Shown: in pieces, positions 1 through 8,455 of the stretch
Position numbering within the stretch: the first letter of the stretch is position 1
Layout: the number at the start of each line of letters is the position of its first letter
Source of the DNA: Emticicia agri
GTDB lineage: Bacteria; Bacteroidota; Bacteroidia; Cytophagales; Spirosomataceae
Direction of reading: 5' to 3'
Assembly (NCBI RefSeq): GCF_004168285.1
Contig: NZ_SEWF01000004.1
Coordinates: forward strand, 62,001-126,000
DNA length: 64,000 nucleotides
Made by a program: the position numbers and the translations under genes
The notes under the pieces: generated by a model
The model's input: only the letters and a program-made list of their open reading frames with translations
The model's database searches: none
What the model was told of the DNA's origin: nothing

Positions 1-939
1 ATTTGCATAGGAAGAGAAGAACAGAAAAGGTAAATCCTGTGGAATTTTCTTTTTAATTTTTGCGATTTGCTTCTCGTCAACCAAATCACATTTCGAAATA
101 CCTAAAATTCTCTTTTTATCGAGCAGTTCCGGGTTGTACTGTTTTAATTCTTTGAGCAGGGTTTTGTATTCCTTTGCAGGATTTTCACTATCGGCAGAAA
201 CCAGAAACAGCAGTATTGAGTTTCGTTCGATATGCCTAAGAAAACGTAGTCCAAGGCCTTTTCCTTCAGATGCACCTTCAATAATACCCGGTATATCGGC
301 CATTACAAAAGACTTATAATCACGATAGGCCACTACGCCCAGATTAGGCGTAAGAGTGGTAAAAGGGTAATCGGCAATTTCAGGCTTTGCCGCCGAAACA
401 ACCGATAATAGTGTTGATTTGCCGGCATTCGGGAAGCCCACAAGCCCCACGTCTGCCAATACTTTTAATTCTAAAATTATCCAGGCTTCTTCTCCTTCTT
501 CGCCGGGTTGAGCATATTCAGGTGCCTGATTGGTTGAGTTTCTGAAATGGTAGTTACCTAAACCACCTCTTCCGCCCGATAATAAAACTATTTTTTCTCC
601 GTCTTGTGTTACCTCACCAATGATTTCGCCTGTTTCGGCATCTCTCGCTACGGTGCCAAGCGGTACTTCTATAATCTCGTCATGGCCTTGTGCGCCCGCT
701 CTTCTTCCGCCTTCTCCAGCTACACCGTGCTGCGCTTTAATGTGCTTGCGGTATTTCAGGTGCAGAAGTGTCCAGTGTTGCGAATTCCCTTTCAGTATCA
801 CATGGCCTCCCCTACCGCCATCACCACCATCAGGCCCGCCATTCGGTACGTGTTTTTCTCTACGAAAATGCTTTGACCCAGCCCCACCATTGCCCGAACG
901 GCAATTTATTTTTACATAATCTATAAAATTGCTTGTCAT
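1..939 (-). CDS. obg: GTPase Obg/CgtA (C-terminus cut off by window edge)
   Basis: This is the first 313 codons of an Obg-family GTPase, which acts in late 50S ribosome assembly and stress control. The first ~160 residues are the glycine-rich Obg fold, with runs such as [15 protein letters not shown] domain follows, with P-loop GFPNAGKST near residue 166, the Obg-type G3 motif DIPG, and an SKCD motif in the G4 position. The reading frame is open to base 1, so the last part of the G domain and any C-terminal extension are missing. The ATG at 939 is preceded by a repeat-rich gap that separates it from adk, which is read in the same direction. The family call is secure. Confidence 0.95.
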   Translation of the reverse strand, partial: MTSNFIDYVKINCRSGNGGAGSKHFRREKHVPNGGPDGGDGGRGGHVILKGNSQHWTLLHLKYRKHIKAQHGVAGEGGRRAGAQGHDEIIEVPLGTVARDAETGEIIGEVTQDGEKIVLLSGGRGGLGNYHFRNSTNQAPEYAQPGEEGEEAWIILELKVLADVGLVGFPNAGKSTLLSVVSAAKPEIADYPFTTLTPNLGVVAYRDYKSFVMADIPGIIEGASEGKGLGLRFLRHIERNSILLFLVSADSENPAKEYKTLLKELKQYNPELLDKKRILGISKCDLVDEKQIAKIKKKIPQDLPFLFFSSYAN

Positions 940-940
940 A

Positions 941-1130
941 AGCTTTTGAATTGAGTGAATGAGCGATTGAGTGAATGAGTGATTATTATCCTTATCGCCC
1001 TCTACAAAATTTATAATTACACTTATTTAGAGCTATTTTAGATTGTCGATTGATTATTATTTATATAAGCGAATTATTAGTAAACATGAATAATCACTCA
1101 ATCACATATTCACTAAATCACTCAATAACT
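941..1130. repeat. GTGAAT/GATTGA-type inverted repeat region between adk and obg
   Basis: The gap holds a left arm (about 950-990) made of degenerate GAGTGAATGAGYGATT units. A right arm (about 1087-1130) has the complementary CACTCAATCAC / ATTCACTAAATCACTC units. The arms can fold back over roughly 100 bases of AT-rich DNA. Similar degenerate units occur before bshB1 (26936-26981) and before the heparinase gene (63460-63572). I see no gene here. Confidence 0.5.
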
Positions 1131-1707
1131 AATCTACCTTTGCATTATCTATTGCTTCACAAATCGTGCCGAATATTAAATCAATCTGTCCAATGCCATT
1201 TACTTTTACCACTTTTCCCTGATTCTGGTAAAATGGTAATACATGAATAGTCTTGCTGAAATACTCATCTATGCGTTTTAATAGCTTATCTTCATCATCA
1301 TCGGCTCTGCCGCTTACTTTTTTTCTTTCAGCAATACGGTCTTTGATTTCTGCCTCTGTTACGTCTAATTGTAAAACCAGGTCTATTTTTTCTCCTTTAC
1401 CTTCTAAAAAAGTATCCAGGGCTTCTGCCTGATTTACGGTACGTGGGAATCCATCAAAAATAAAGCCGCTCACATCGGGGTTTCTCTGTACTTCTTCTTC
1501 CAGCATATCTATCGTAATCGAATCAGGAACCAATAAACCATCGGCAAGGATTTGTTTTACACGTTTCCCTAACTCGGTATCCTGACTGATATGCATTCTG
1601 AACATATCGCCTGTAGAAATATGAGCCAATTTGTATTTATCAATAATTTTAGCTGATTGAGTACCCTTTCCGGCACCTGGAGGTCCAAATATTACAAGAT
1701 TAAACAT
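1129..1707 (-). CDS. adk: Adenylate kinase (short form)
   Basis: The 192-residue product converts ATP and AMP to two ADP in the cytoplasm. The P-loop GPPGAGKGT lies at residues 8-16, followed by the NMP-binding region (STGDMFR) and the DGFPRT motif. The LID region around KVSGRADDDEDKL is short and lacks the four-cysteine zinc site, as in short-form bacterial enzymes of about 190 residues. The ATG start at 1707 opens directly onto the P-loop strand, as expected. It lies upstream of obg in the same direction, and a candidate promoter box lies at 1764-1771. Confidence 0.95.
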   Translation of the reverse strand: MFNLVIFGPPGAGKGTQSAKIIDKYKLAHISTGDMFRMHISQDTELGKRVKQILADGLLVPDSITIDMLEEEVQRNPDVSGFIFDGFPRTVNQAEALDTFLEGKGEKIDLVLQLDVTEAEIKDRIAERKKVSGRADDDEDKLLKRIDEYFSKTIHVLPFYQNQGKVVKVNGIGQIDLIFGTICEAIDNAKVD

Positions 1708-1763
1708 AAGTAAAATGATAGGTCAATTCCTTCTCTCATAGCATTCTGATATGAGCAGGTCGG

Positions 1764-1771
1764 CAAAAATA
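1764..1771 (-). promoter_or_regulatory. Candidate -7 box for adk
   Basis: Read on the minus strand the bases are TATTTTTG, an exact match to the Bacteroidota TAnnTTTG consensus, 57 bases before the adk start. No good -33 TTTG was found at the usual spacing, so this is a moderate call. Confidence 0.35.
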
Positions 1772-1828
1772 AAATCAAAATTTATAATTTGTACGATTCC
1801 GAGGCAAATAATTTATCTAATGGTAAAA

Positions 1829-1865
1829 AAAACAGCCTGATTCTGACTGAATCAGGCTGTTTTTA
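1829..1865 (-). terminator. Intrinsic terminator after the TPR gene
   Basis: A 12-bp perfect stem (AACAGCCTGATT at 1831-1842 with its complement at 1850-1861) encloses a 7-base loop. It is flanked by A-runs on the left and T-runs on the right, so it could work in both directions. It lies 24 bases after the stop of the TPR gene and before the adk promoter region. Confidence 0.85.
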
Positions 1866-1888
1866 TATTTAAACCCATCAAGGTTTTA

Positions 1889-3628
1889 TCAACCTTTAGG
1901 GCCACCGCTACTTCCCGAAGGATTGTTGTTGGCCGGAGGAGTTGCTGTACCATTGGGTGTAGGTGTAGTACCCGTTCCTGTTCCGTTGATGCTTTCCAAT
2001 ACTTTCAATGCTTGTTGGTTAGCCGGGTCAAAAGTCAATACCATGTTCATGTATTCTTTTGCTTTAGCTGTGTCTTTATCCAACAATAAAGCTTTAATTC
2101 CTAAATAACCGTAGGCTTCAGCCAGGTATTTCTTGGTAAGGTCTTTCGACTTTTCAGCCTCTGGTACTAAAGAGATATATTTTTCATAAATCGGAGCCGC
2201 CATAAAGGTCGAATCGTTCGGATTCGCATATTGTTTTACACGTGCTTTCAGAATGTATGGAGTCAACCAGGTATCTTTATACAATACAATTGTTTTAGAT
2301 AAAGCTGAATCTGCTTTTACATAATCTTTGGTACGGATATAGGCGTCTGACAAGTTATAGTAATCTGCACCATCGGCTTTAGTGCCTTCTTTTTCAATCG
2401 ATTTTTCATATACAACCGCCAGTTTATCCCATCTTTTAGCTGCTTTATAAACATTTACGATATCGTTTGTATAGTTAGTCAGGGTATCGCCCATTTCCAT
2501 GGCTTTCTCCATATAAGTAATACCAATCGAATCGTTAGCGGCTTTGTTTGCATCGTCTTTGATACAGATATAACCACGGCCAATAGTACCATAGTCAGTA
2601 GCTAAATGACGGTCTTGTGGTGCTTGTTTCAAAAACTCCTGCACATTTTTCACACCTTCAGCGCACTCCCCTTTTTCTACTTGTGTATAACCTCTTAAAC
2701 GGAATTTAACCGGGTCTTGAATTTTGTCGAAAATTGTATTCAAAACCTGTGTAGCGCCATCATAGTCTTTAGAAGTAAAGGCTAATTTTACATATCTCAA
2801 TTTAGCGGCATCTGTTGGTTCGCTTTTCTCCAAATATAATTTTGCATTTTTAGCTGCTAAATCATATTTACCAAAAATCTGAAACAAAACACTCAGGTAA
2901 TAATAAGCAGGTGCATGTTCTGCATCAGCCTTAATTGCCTCATTTAACTCTACCTGAGCTTTTTGATAGTTTTTACCTTGCAGCCATACTCTACCCATTA
3001 AAGTACGGATAACAGCGGCCTTTTGTCCCATATTTAAGGCATTTTCAAGGGCAGTCATCGCACCACCGCCATCGTTTTTCCATAAATAGGCCTTTGCCAA
3101 AGCAATGTAGTAATCAGGATTGTTCTTCACTTTTAATACATCTAAACCAGCCTGAATATTCAATACTGCTTCTGCAGGGTCGTTCAGTTTCGGGTCTTCC
3201 GAGATTGCATAGGCTTCGCCGATTCTGAATAATACTTCAGGATTTTTATTTTTAGTATCTTTTTTAATTAAATCAAAATCTGCTTTTGCGCCTGCTTTAT
3301 CTCCCGATAGTAACTTTACTGCTGCTAAACCAACACGATTGAGTGGGTCAGGTTTTTTATCTACTGTAGAACCTTTCGTGAAAGCCTCTTTTGCTTTAGC
3401 TAAATCCGGCTCAGGCAGGTTCAGATAATAATAGCCCTGATAGAAATAATTCTCTTCTGTTGGTGCAGAAGTTACTAATTGATTGAAAACTGTACCAGCA
3501 GCGTTGTAACGCTCGGCATCCAAATTTCTCAATCCATCCTGCACTGTTTGTGCCATAGTGTGGAACGTCAACGCCAGCACCGCCACCGCTGATACTGACA
3601 AAGATCTCAAAATCTTGTTCATTTTCAC
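1889..3628 (-). CDS. Secreted tetratricopeptide-repeat protein
   Basis: This 579-residue protein begins with an export signal (hydrophobic stretch ending AQ near residue 27). The rest is helical TPR-like repeats almost throughout, for example the motif A-YYYLSVLFQIFGKYDLA. The last ~30 residues are a low-complexity G/T/P/N tail. TPR proteins act as scaffolds, and no catalytic motif is visible. In related Bacteroidota a TPR protein of this kind commonly follows the exbB-exbD-tonB and PstS-like genes, as here. It has its own candidate promoter at 3673-3680 and a strong terminator. Confidence 0.8.
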   Translation of the reverse strand: MKMNKILRSLSVSAVAVLALTFHTMAQTVQDGLRNLDAERYNAAGTVFNQLVTSAPTEENYFYQGYYYLNLPEPDLAKAKEAFTKGSTVDKKPDPLNRVGLAAVKLLSGDKAGAKADFDLIKKDTKNKNPEVLFRIGEAYAISEDPKLNDPAEAVLNIQAGLDVLKVKNNPDYYIALAKAYLWKNDGGGAMTALENALNMGQKAAVIRTLMGRVWLQGKNYQKAQVELNEAIKADAEHAPAYYYLSVLFQIFGKYDLAAKNAKLYLEKSEPTDAAKLRYVKLAFTSKDYDGATQVLNTIFDKIQDPVKFRLRGYTQVEKGECAEGVKNVQEFLKQAPQDRHLATDYGTIGRGYICIKDDANKAANDSIGITYMEKAMEMGDTLTNYTNDIVNVYKAAKRWDKLAVVYEKSIEKEGTKADGADYYNLSDAYIRTKDYVKADSALSKTIVLYKDTWLTPYILKARVKQYANPNDSTFMAAPIYEKYISLVPEAEKSKDLTKKYLAEAYGYLGIKALLLDKDTAKAKEYMNMVLTFDPANQQALKVLESINGTGTGTTPTPNGTATPPANNNPSGSSGGPKG

Positions 3629-3672
3629 TCTGAAAGTTAGGTTTACAATTCTTGTATTAAAAAAAAATTAAG

Positions 3673-3680
3673 CAAAGTTA
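3673..3680 (-). promoter_or_regulatory. Candidate -7 box for the TPR gene
   Basis: The minus-strand bases are TAACTTTG, a full TAnnTTTG match 45 bases before the start codon. No clear -33 element is present. Confidence 0.35.
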
Positions 3681-3870
3681 AAAAATGTATCTTAAACAGA
3701 AAAAAATTTGTTGTTATTGGTATAAACTTTTTAAATCTTTTGCTTTTACTGATTAAGACAAAATCTTTTATCTGAGGTTTATTAATCAATTGTTAATGCT
3801 CGTTTTTCAAGGGTCAAATCAGTAGAACAAATATTTTGCTTGTATTGTTCTATTTCTCTGCCATATTATC

Positions 3871-4761
3871 CTATTTTGGTTGTTCAGTGTTGATGATTAC
3901 CCCCTTTTCATAGATGAAATAAGGAATCAATCCGGACTTCTCTACCACTAACTGACCTATCTGGGCACAACAAAAACGGATAAACGCTTTTGTGAGGCCG
4001 TAGTGGTCCATCGTATGTAAATACACCCTTCTTTCTAAAGGATATTTTCTTGCTCTTAGTGCCTCGGTAGTAGGCTTATAATAGGCCTTTTGCCCGGCTG
4101 CTGAAACGCCTAAAACTTTTACTCTGCTGATAAAAGTACGACTGTTCTGGTCATCTAAATCACTAATCCAGTTACCGCCAATCATTCCTATGGCTTTCGG
4201 ATTCTTCTCGATATAATCAATTACATCTTTATTACCATCGGCAGCAAAAATATTAGCCTTTTTCAAATCCTTTATGTTTAGTTTCTGAATCATGTAATTC
4301 AGGTTACTTGAATTACTGTTATCAAAAACCAGTTTATAATCTGTATACGATTTTCCGTCAAATATTTCTTTTAGTTCACCTAAAGAAATATTCTCTAACG
4401 GATTACTCAGATTAGTTATCAGTGCTACGCCATCCAACGCCATTTTTGCAGGCAGATAAGCTATTTTTCGAGAGGTGAAAATGGCTTTTTCGTTATCTGT
4501 TGCCTCACGTGTGCCTATGGCCACATCTACCGAGTCTTGCATCAACAATGCCATTGCTTTTTGCTCGGGCATATATTTTACGTGCAAAATAGCTTTAGGA
4601 TAATGCGCATTATAGGCCATTACCTGAGCGTCAACAATAGGTTTTAGTGATTCGTCGGCTGCAATCGTTATCTCGCCGTCATTGGGTAAATCGGGCTTGT
4701 CTGGCTTGGAACATTTAAAAAAAAGCAAAGCACAAGTTATCAAGAGAATGAATTTTCTCAT
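3871..4761 (-). CDS. PstS-like periplasmic phosphate-binding lipoprotein
   Basis: The 296-residue product has a lipoprotein signal with Cys at residue 17. It then resembles the PBP-like/PstS fold: an opening strand EITIAADESL, a DVAIGTREAT segment, and a later region of the kind that lines the anion site. PstS proteins bind phosphate for an ABC importer, but no pstCAB genes are nearby. Family members beside TonB-system genes are common in Bacteroidota and may have another ligand or a sensory role (inference). It is separated from the operon upstream by a terminator at 4861-4891. Confidence 0.75.
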   Translation of the reverse strand: MRKFILLITCALLFFKCSKPDKPDLPNDGEITIAADESLKPIVDAQVMAYNAHYPKAILHVKYMPEQKAMALLMQDSVDVAIGTREATDNEKAIFTSRKIAYLPAKMALDGVALITNLSNPLENISLGELKEIFDGKSYTDYKLVFDNSNSSNLNYMIQKLNIKDLKKANIFAADGNKDVIDYIEKNPKAIGMIGGNWISDLDDQNSRTFISRVKVLGVSAAGQKAYYKPTTEALRARKYPLERRVYLHTMDHYGLTKAFIRFCCAQIGQLVVEKSGLIPYFIYEKGVIINTEQPK

Positions 4762-4854
4762 GGTAGTTATTGGTTAAGTTTAATTTGAACAATGTAAAAA
4801 TAGGTATTAGTAAACGATAAAGTCAAGTGATTCAGTATAATATTAAAAAAAAAT

Positions 4855-4891
4855 TAAAAAACATGCCACCCTGTGTTACAAAGTGGCATGT
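4855..4891 (-). terminator. Intrinsic terminator after the exb/tonB operon
   Basis: A 9-bp stem (ACATGCCAC at 4861-4869 with GTGGCATGT at 4883-4891) is followed on the minus strand by a T-rich tract. It lies 20 bases after the stop of the 80-residue gene, so it closes the TonB operon before the PstS-like gene. Confidence 0.85.
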
Positions 4892-4910
4892 TTGTATCGA
4901 AAAAATAAAA

Positions 4911-5153
4911 TCAGTCATTCATCGTATCCTTGATTGAAAGATAGGCTCTGTAACCTCTGAAAATACCATAGACAATGAGCAATGCACCCATAGCATAGGC
5001 AAGTGTATCAGAGAGAGGCACCATCAACCATTTCAATTTGATTACAAAGTATCCTAATACAATATATACCAAGGCGAATAAACCCATAGATAATTGCAGG
5101 ACTCTTTGAAATACCTGACGCTGCTTATCTGATGAATTACGTCGTGTTGCCAT
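4911..5153 (-). CDS. Small two-helix membrane protein, last gene of the exb/tonB operon
   Basis: The 80-residue product has a basic N-terminus (MATRRNSSDKQRQ) and two predicted transmembrane segments, near residues 20-42 and 48-68. I do not recognise a named family. It starts 2 bases after the tonB stop and ends just before the operon terminator, so it is almost certainly co-transcribed with tonB. It may be an accessory part of the energising complex (inference). Confidence 0.75.
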   Translation of the reverse strand: MATRRNSSDKQRQVFQRVLQLSMGLFALVYIVLGYFVIKLKWLMVPLSDTLAYAMGALLIVYGIFRGYRAYLSIKDTMND

Positions 5154-5155
5154 TA

Positions 5156-5983
5156 TTACTCAAGTTGGAAATTGATCGGCATCGTGAAGAATACACGAAC
5201 GCTACGACCATTTTGTTTACCCGGATTCCATTTTGGCATCGACTTAATTACACGTTGCGCTTCTTCGTCGCAACCGAAACCAATTCCTTTCAGAATCTGA
5301 ACATCACCGATTCGGCCATCTTTTTCAACAACGAATTTGGCAAATACTTTTCCTGATACGTTTGCACGTTGTGCCGCTGATGGGTATTTAAGGTTTTTAC
5401 CAATGTAAGCATACATTTCCTTGATACCACCCGGGAACTCAGGGTTTTGCTCAACCGTTGTAAAGATTTCGTCTTCTTTTGGTTGTTCAATCTCTGCTGG
5501 TTTAGGTGCTTCCACCGGAGGAGGAGCCGCAGCTACTTCTTCAGTTTCGATACCTTCTTTGGTTACGTTCGAGATAACTTTATTTTCAACCTCTTCCACT
5601 TTTGGTGGCGGTTCTTCGTTCTTCACTTCTTCGTCAGCTTTTGGTTCTGGCGGAATGAATTTAATCTGAGCTACTTCCGGCTTTGGTGGTTCCGGTTCTG
5701 GCGGCGGAGGAGGAATATCCGGTTTCTTTTCTTCCGGTTGTTCTTCCTTCAACTTAGAGAGGTCAATTTCAACGCTTTGAAGATCTTCTTCTTTATTACC
5801 GCCGAATTTATTGAAACTCCAGGCTGCCAGTAATGCTCCACCAAATAACCCGATACCTATCAGAGCAGCTCTGGTAAGGTATTTTGAGTAATTTTTCCTT
5901 AATGAATATGCACCGTAGTCCTTGTTACGTCCTTCGAATACGATTTCATCTAAGGTGATGTTTTTAGCATTTTTTGCTTCCAT
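5156..5983 (-). CDS. tonB: TonB-family energy transducer
   Basis: This 275-residue protein passes proton-motive force from the inner membrane to outer-membrane receptors. A single membrane segment lies near residues 37-54. A long Pro/Glu-rich periplasmic spacer (residues ~80-170) follows. The C-terminal domain carries the NPEFPGG entry and the YPSAAQRANVSGKVFAKF core, and ends VFFTMPINFQLE. The N-terminus up to the membrane has the FEGRNKDYGAYSLRKNY motif typical of Bacteroidota TonB proteins. It follows exbD closely and is a likely partner of the SusC receptor at 54302-57784. Confidence 0.93.
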   Translation of the reverse strand: MEAKNAKNITLDEIVFEGRNKDYGAYSLRKNYSKYLTRAALIGIGLFGGALLAAWSFNKFGGNKEEDLQSVEIDLSKLKEEQPEEKKPDIPPPPPEPEPPKPEVAQIKFIPPEPKADEEVKNEEPPPKVEEVENKVISNVTKEGIETEEVAAAPPPVEAPKPAEIEQPKEDEIFTTVEQNPEFPGGIKEMYAYIGKNLKYPSAAQRANVSGKVFAKFVVEKDGRIGDVQILKGIGFGCDEEAQRVIKSMPKWNPGKQNGRSVRVFFTMPINFQLE

Positions 5984-6010
5984 TTTTTTGTTTGTTTTTC
6001 CTTAGATTAC

Positions 6011-6562
6011 TTATTGTTTGGGAGCCGCCAGCTTTTGGTCAAGCAGTTCCTTTTCTTTCGGGGTTAAATCAACAATTGCATAGCGGTCAGACTTTGTAAT
6101 TGCCATTTCATCCAGAATATCTACTGTATTCTTCCAGTTTGCTTCATCACTTGGTTTAATGATTACTGTAAACTTGCTTATATCAAGTGCATTTGCTTTT
6201 TTTACTAACACAGATTTTCTGATACCTTCTGGTGAGTAGTCTGTTTCGTTTATATCAGCAATTGTTAGCTCTGGAAGAGGTTTCTGATACCAAAATACTC
6301 TGTCATCTTTACCCATCAGAACAGTAATGGTATTGGTTACCTTTACTTCTGGTGGTGGTGGATCATCAGGGTTTGGTTTATCAGGCATGTTCAACTTCAT
6401 CATGTTGGGCTTGCCGAACGTCGTGGTGTACATAAAGAAAGTGATAAGCAAGAAGCCCAAGTCCACCATTGGTGTCATATCAGGTTTACCACCTGCTTTC
6501 TTGGACCGGACCTTACCGCCACCTTTCTTACCACCACCACCGGACTCCTGTATTTCAGCCAT
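6011..6562 (-). CDS. exbD: ExbD/TolR-family biopolymer transport protein (second copy)
   Basis: The 183-residue product has one transmembrane helix (about residues 30-47) containing the motif DMTPMVDLGFLLITFFM, whose Asp is the proton-path residue of the family. The cytoplasmic N-terminus is unusually rich in Gly and Lys (SGGGGKKGGGK). The periplasmic part has a PNPDDPPPPE stretch. It lies between another exbD and tonB in one operon and probably forms a mixed ExbD complex with its neighbour (inference). Confidence 0.92.
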   Translation of the reverse strand: MAEIQESGGGGKKGGGKVRSKKAGGKPDMTPMVDLGFLLITFFMYTTTFGKPNMMKLNMPDKPNPDDPPPPEVKVTNTITVLMGKDDRVFWYQKPLPELTIADINETDYSPEGIRKSVLVKKANALDISKFTVIIKPSDEANWKNTVDILDEMAITKSDRYAIVDLTPKEKELLDQKLAAPKQ

Positions 6563-6595
6563 TTTTTATCTGGTAATTTAAGGGTTCAATGAATA

Positions 6596-7201
6596 TTACT
6601 TATCTTCTTTGTTTTCTGAATCAGTAATCAACTGAAATTTGTTGATTTCATTTTTTCCTAATTCAGCAAACAACTTTTTAATTGCAGGATATTGTGTTTG
6701 CACATCACCACGAACAGCCAGTTTCGCTTTTTTGTTGATGTCGGTCAAATAAGTTTTAACCCAGTCAACCAATTCGCTTTTGGTACTGTCATTCGGGATA
6801 CCCTGAATTTTCACTTGTCCTTTCTGAGCTTCAGATAATGCCAGATATTGTTTTAACGAAGTAATTGAAACACCAGTTTCAGCTAATTTCGTAAAGTTTT
6901 TCTGATCTGCATCTGAAAGTCCCGCACCATACTTTTCATTCATTTTCTGAATAAGTGTGTATCTGTCAAGCGGATTCGTAACGCCAAAATAATATTTGCC
7001 GTCTTTGTCAATGGTAATTGTAGCCACATCTTTGTCGTCAACTTTAATTTCTGAGATTGATGAAGGCGTATCTACTGTTACAGACTCCTGACTTTTGAAC
7101 TGGGTAGTCATGATGAAGAATGTAAGAAGTAGGAACGCAACGTCACACATCGCAGTCATATCCATTGATGGACTTTTTCTGGCTGGTTTCGGTGCTGCCA
7201 T
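6596..7201 (-). CDS. exbD: ExbD/TolR-family biopolymer transport protein (first copy)
   Basis: The 201-residue product has the family helix near residues 15-33, DMTAMCDVAFLLLTFF, with the conserved Asp. A periplasmic domain follows, with an insertion of about 40 residues around KYGAGLSDADQKN compared with short ExbD proteins. It follows exbB after 55 bases and precedes the second exbD by 33 bases. Confidence 0.92.
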   Translation of the reverse strand: MAAPKPARKSPSMDMTAMCDVAFLLLTFFIMTTQFKSQESVTVDTPSSISEIKVDDKDVATITIDKDGKYYFGVTNPLDRYTLIQKMNEKYGAGLSDADQKNFTKLAETGVSITSLKQYLALSEAQKGQVKIQGIPNDSTKSELVDWVKTYLTDINKKAKLAVRGDVQTQYPAIKKLFAELGKNEINKFQLITDSENKEDK

Positions 7202-7256
7202 AGCTTTGTTTGAAAGTTTAAATGTTTAAACAAACTATTTACTTTACTGCTTTATC

Positions 7257-8084
7257 TTAGTGATGAGCAGCGAAGTTTTGCTGAAGGCTCATTCCGATTT
7301 CGTCAATTTTGTAAGTAAGCGTATCTATTTTTGAGGTAAACAAGTTATACATGATAATAGCGATTGCTGATGTACCGATACCTAAGGCTGTGTTAATCAA
7401 GGCCTCAGCAATACCAGTTGCAAGCGCAGATGCGTCAGGGGCACCACCACCAGAACCAAGCGCAAAGAATGAACGAATCATACCGATTACAGTTCCTAAC
7501 AGGGCTACAAGGGTTGATACTGATGCAAGTGTTGAAAGAATAGTAAGGTTTTTCTCAAGCATTGGAAGTTCTAAGGTGGTAGCTTCTTCTACTTCTTTTT
7601 GTAAAGCAACCAATTTCTGGTCTTTAGCCATTGTGTCGTCTCCGGCTAATTGTCTGTACTTTTCAAGAGCAGTTTTGGTAACGTTACCTACCGAACCTTT
7701 TTGTTTGTCACATTCTTTAATCGCATCAGCAATGTTGTTTGAGTCAACTAATGAACGTACTTTACGTACAAAAGCATCTAAATCACCTGTTCCAGAAGCT
7801 TTGTTGATAGTAATGAAACGCTCAATAGAGAAAACTAATACTGAAAGCATGAATGTTAATAGGATAGGTACAATGATACCACCTGAATAAACTATACCCA
7901 TAGCAGTAGTTGGTTTGTGTTTAGTTTCAGGGTCAGAGAAGTTTGAAGGGTCTCCTAAGATGAAGTACCATAAACAAAAACCGATAACGAGTAAAATTGG
8001 GATAACGAACGCTGGATTCAATCCACCACTTGAAGACTTAGGGGCTGCTGGTTTTGCTGCTGGGGCTGTAGTCTTTTTTTCCAT
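7257..8084 (-). CDS. exbB: ExbB/TolQ/MotA-family proton channel
   Basis: The 275-residue product is the first gene of the exb/tonB operon. After an Ala/Pro/Lys-rich N-terminus come an extra helix (AFVIPILLVIGFCLWYFIL) and a segment ending in the characteristic ...SIERF. A long cytoplasmic loop follows, and then the two channel helices with the TLASVSTLVALLGTVIGMI and ALINTALGIGTSAIAII motifs. It forms the inner-membrane proton channel that drives TonB. Confidence 0.93.
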   Translation of the reverse strand: MEKKTTAPAAKPAAPKSSSGGLNPAFVIPILLVIGFCLWYFILGDPSNFSDPETKHKPTTAMGIVYSGGIIVPILLTFMLSVLVFSIERFITINKASGTGDLDAFVRKVRSLVDSNNIADAIKECDKQKGSVGNVTKTALEKYRQLAGDDTMAKDQKLVALQKEVEEATTLELPMLEKNLTILSTLASVSTLVALLGTVIGMIRSFFALGSGGGAPDASALATGIAEALINTALGIGTSAIAIIMYNLFTSKIDTLTYKIDEIGMSLQQNFAAHH

Positions 8085-8455
8085 TAGCTTTGAAAATTTT
8101 AGGGTTTTAAAAAATGAAAAAATGAATTTTTTGGTAAATAAAAGTGAAAATTTTAAAAGAAAGAATATTAGTAAAAGAAAATTTTGCTAAAACCTGTTAA
8201 GTATTCTTTTCAATCGTGGGACAAGTTTAAGCAAAATCGGCGAAACAAAAAATAAGAGACCTGATAATTTTTTGTTTACAGATTTTTCTTTTGGACTTTT
8301 TTAAGATTCTTTATTTATTTTTAATGTCAGGTCTGAAAACATAACTTTTTCATTATCAGATAGTTAAATAATCAGCTTTGTTATCTATAACTAAAAACTT
8401 CGTTCATAAACACTTCTTCAAAAAAAGTGCGTTTTTTTTCAATAAATACGCATAA
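8085..8455. other. Gene-free AT-rich region between exbB and the M28 peptidase
   Basis: This 371-base stretch must hold the promoter of the exb/tonB operon on the minus strand, but I found no full TAnnTTTG box. It has only poly-A/T tracts and no convincing ORF, RNA or strong hairpin. A weak TGCGT/ACGCA inverted repeat near 8427-8452 may end the M28 transcript. Confidence 0.5.

Noticed and set aside
5447-5833. 128-residue plus-strand frame opposite tonB, very rich in Phe, Arg and Trp
   Set aside because: The composition mirrors the Pro/Glu-rich tonB spacer read on the wrong strand.
7351-7890. 179-residue open frame on the plus strand opposite exbB
   Set aside because: It is antisense to the well-supported exbB coding sequence and has no family features; the frame comes from the codon use of exbB.
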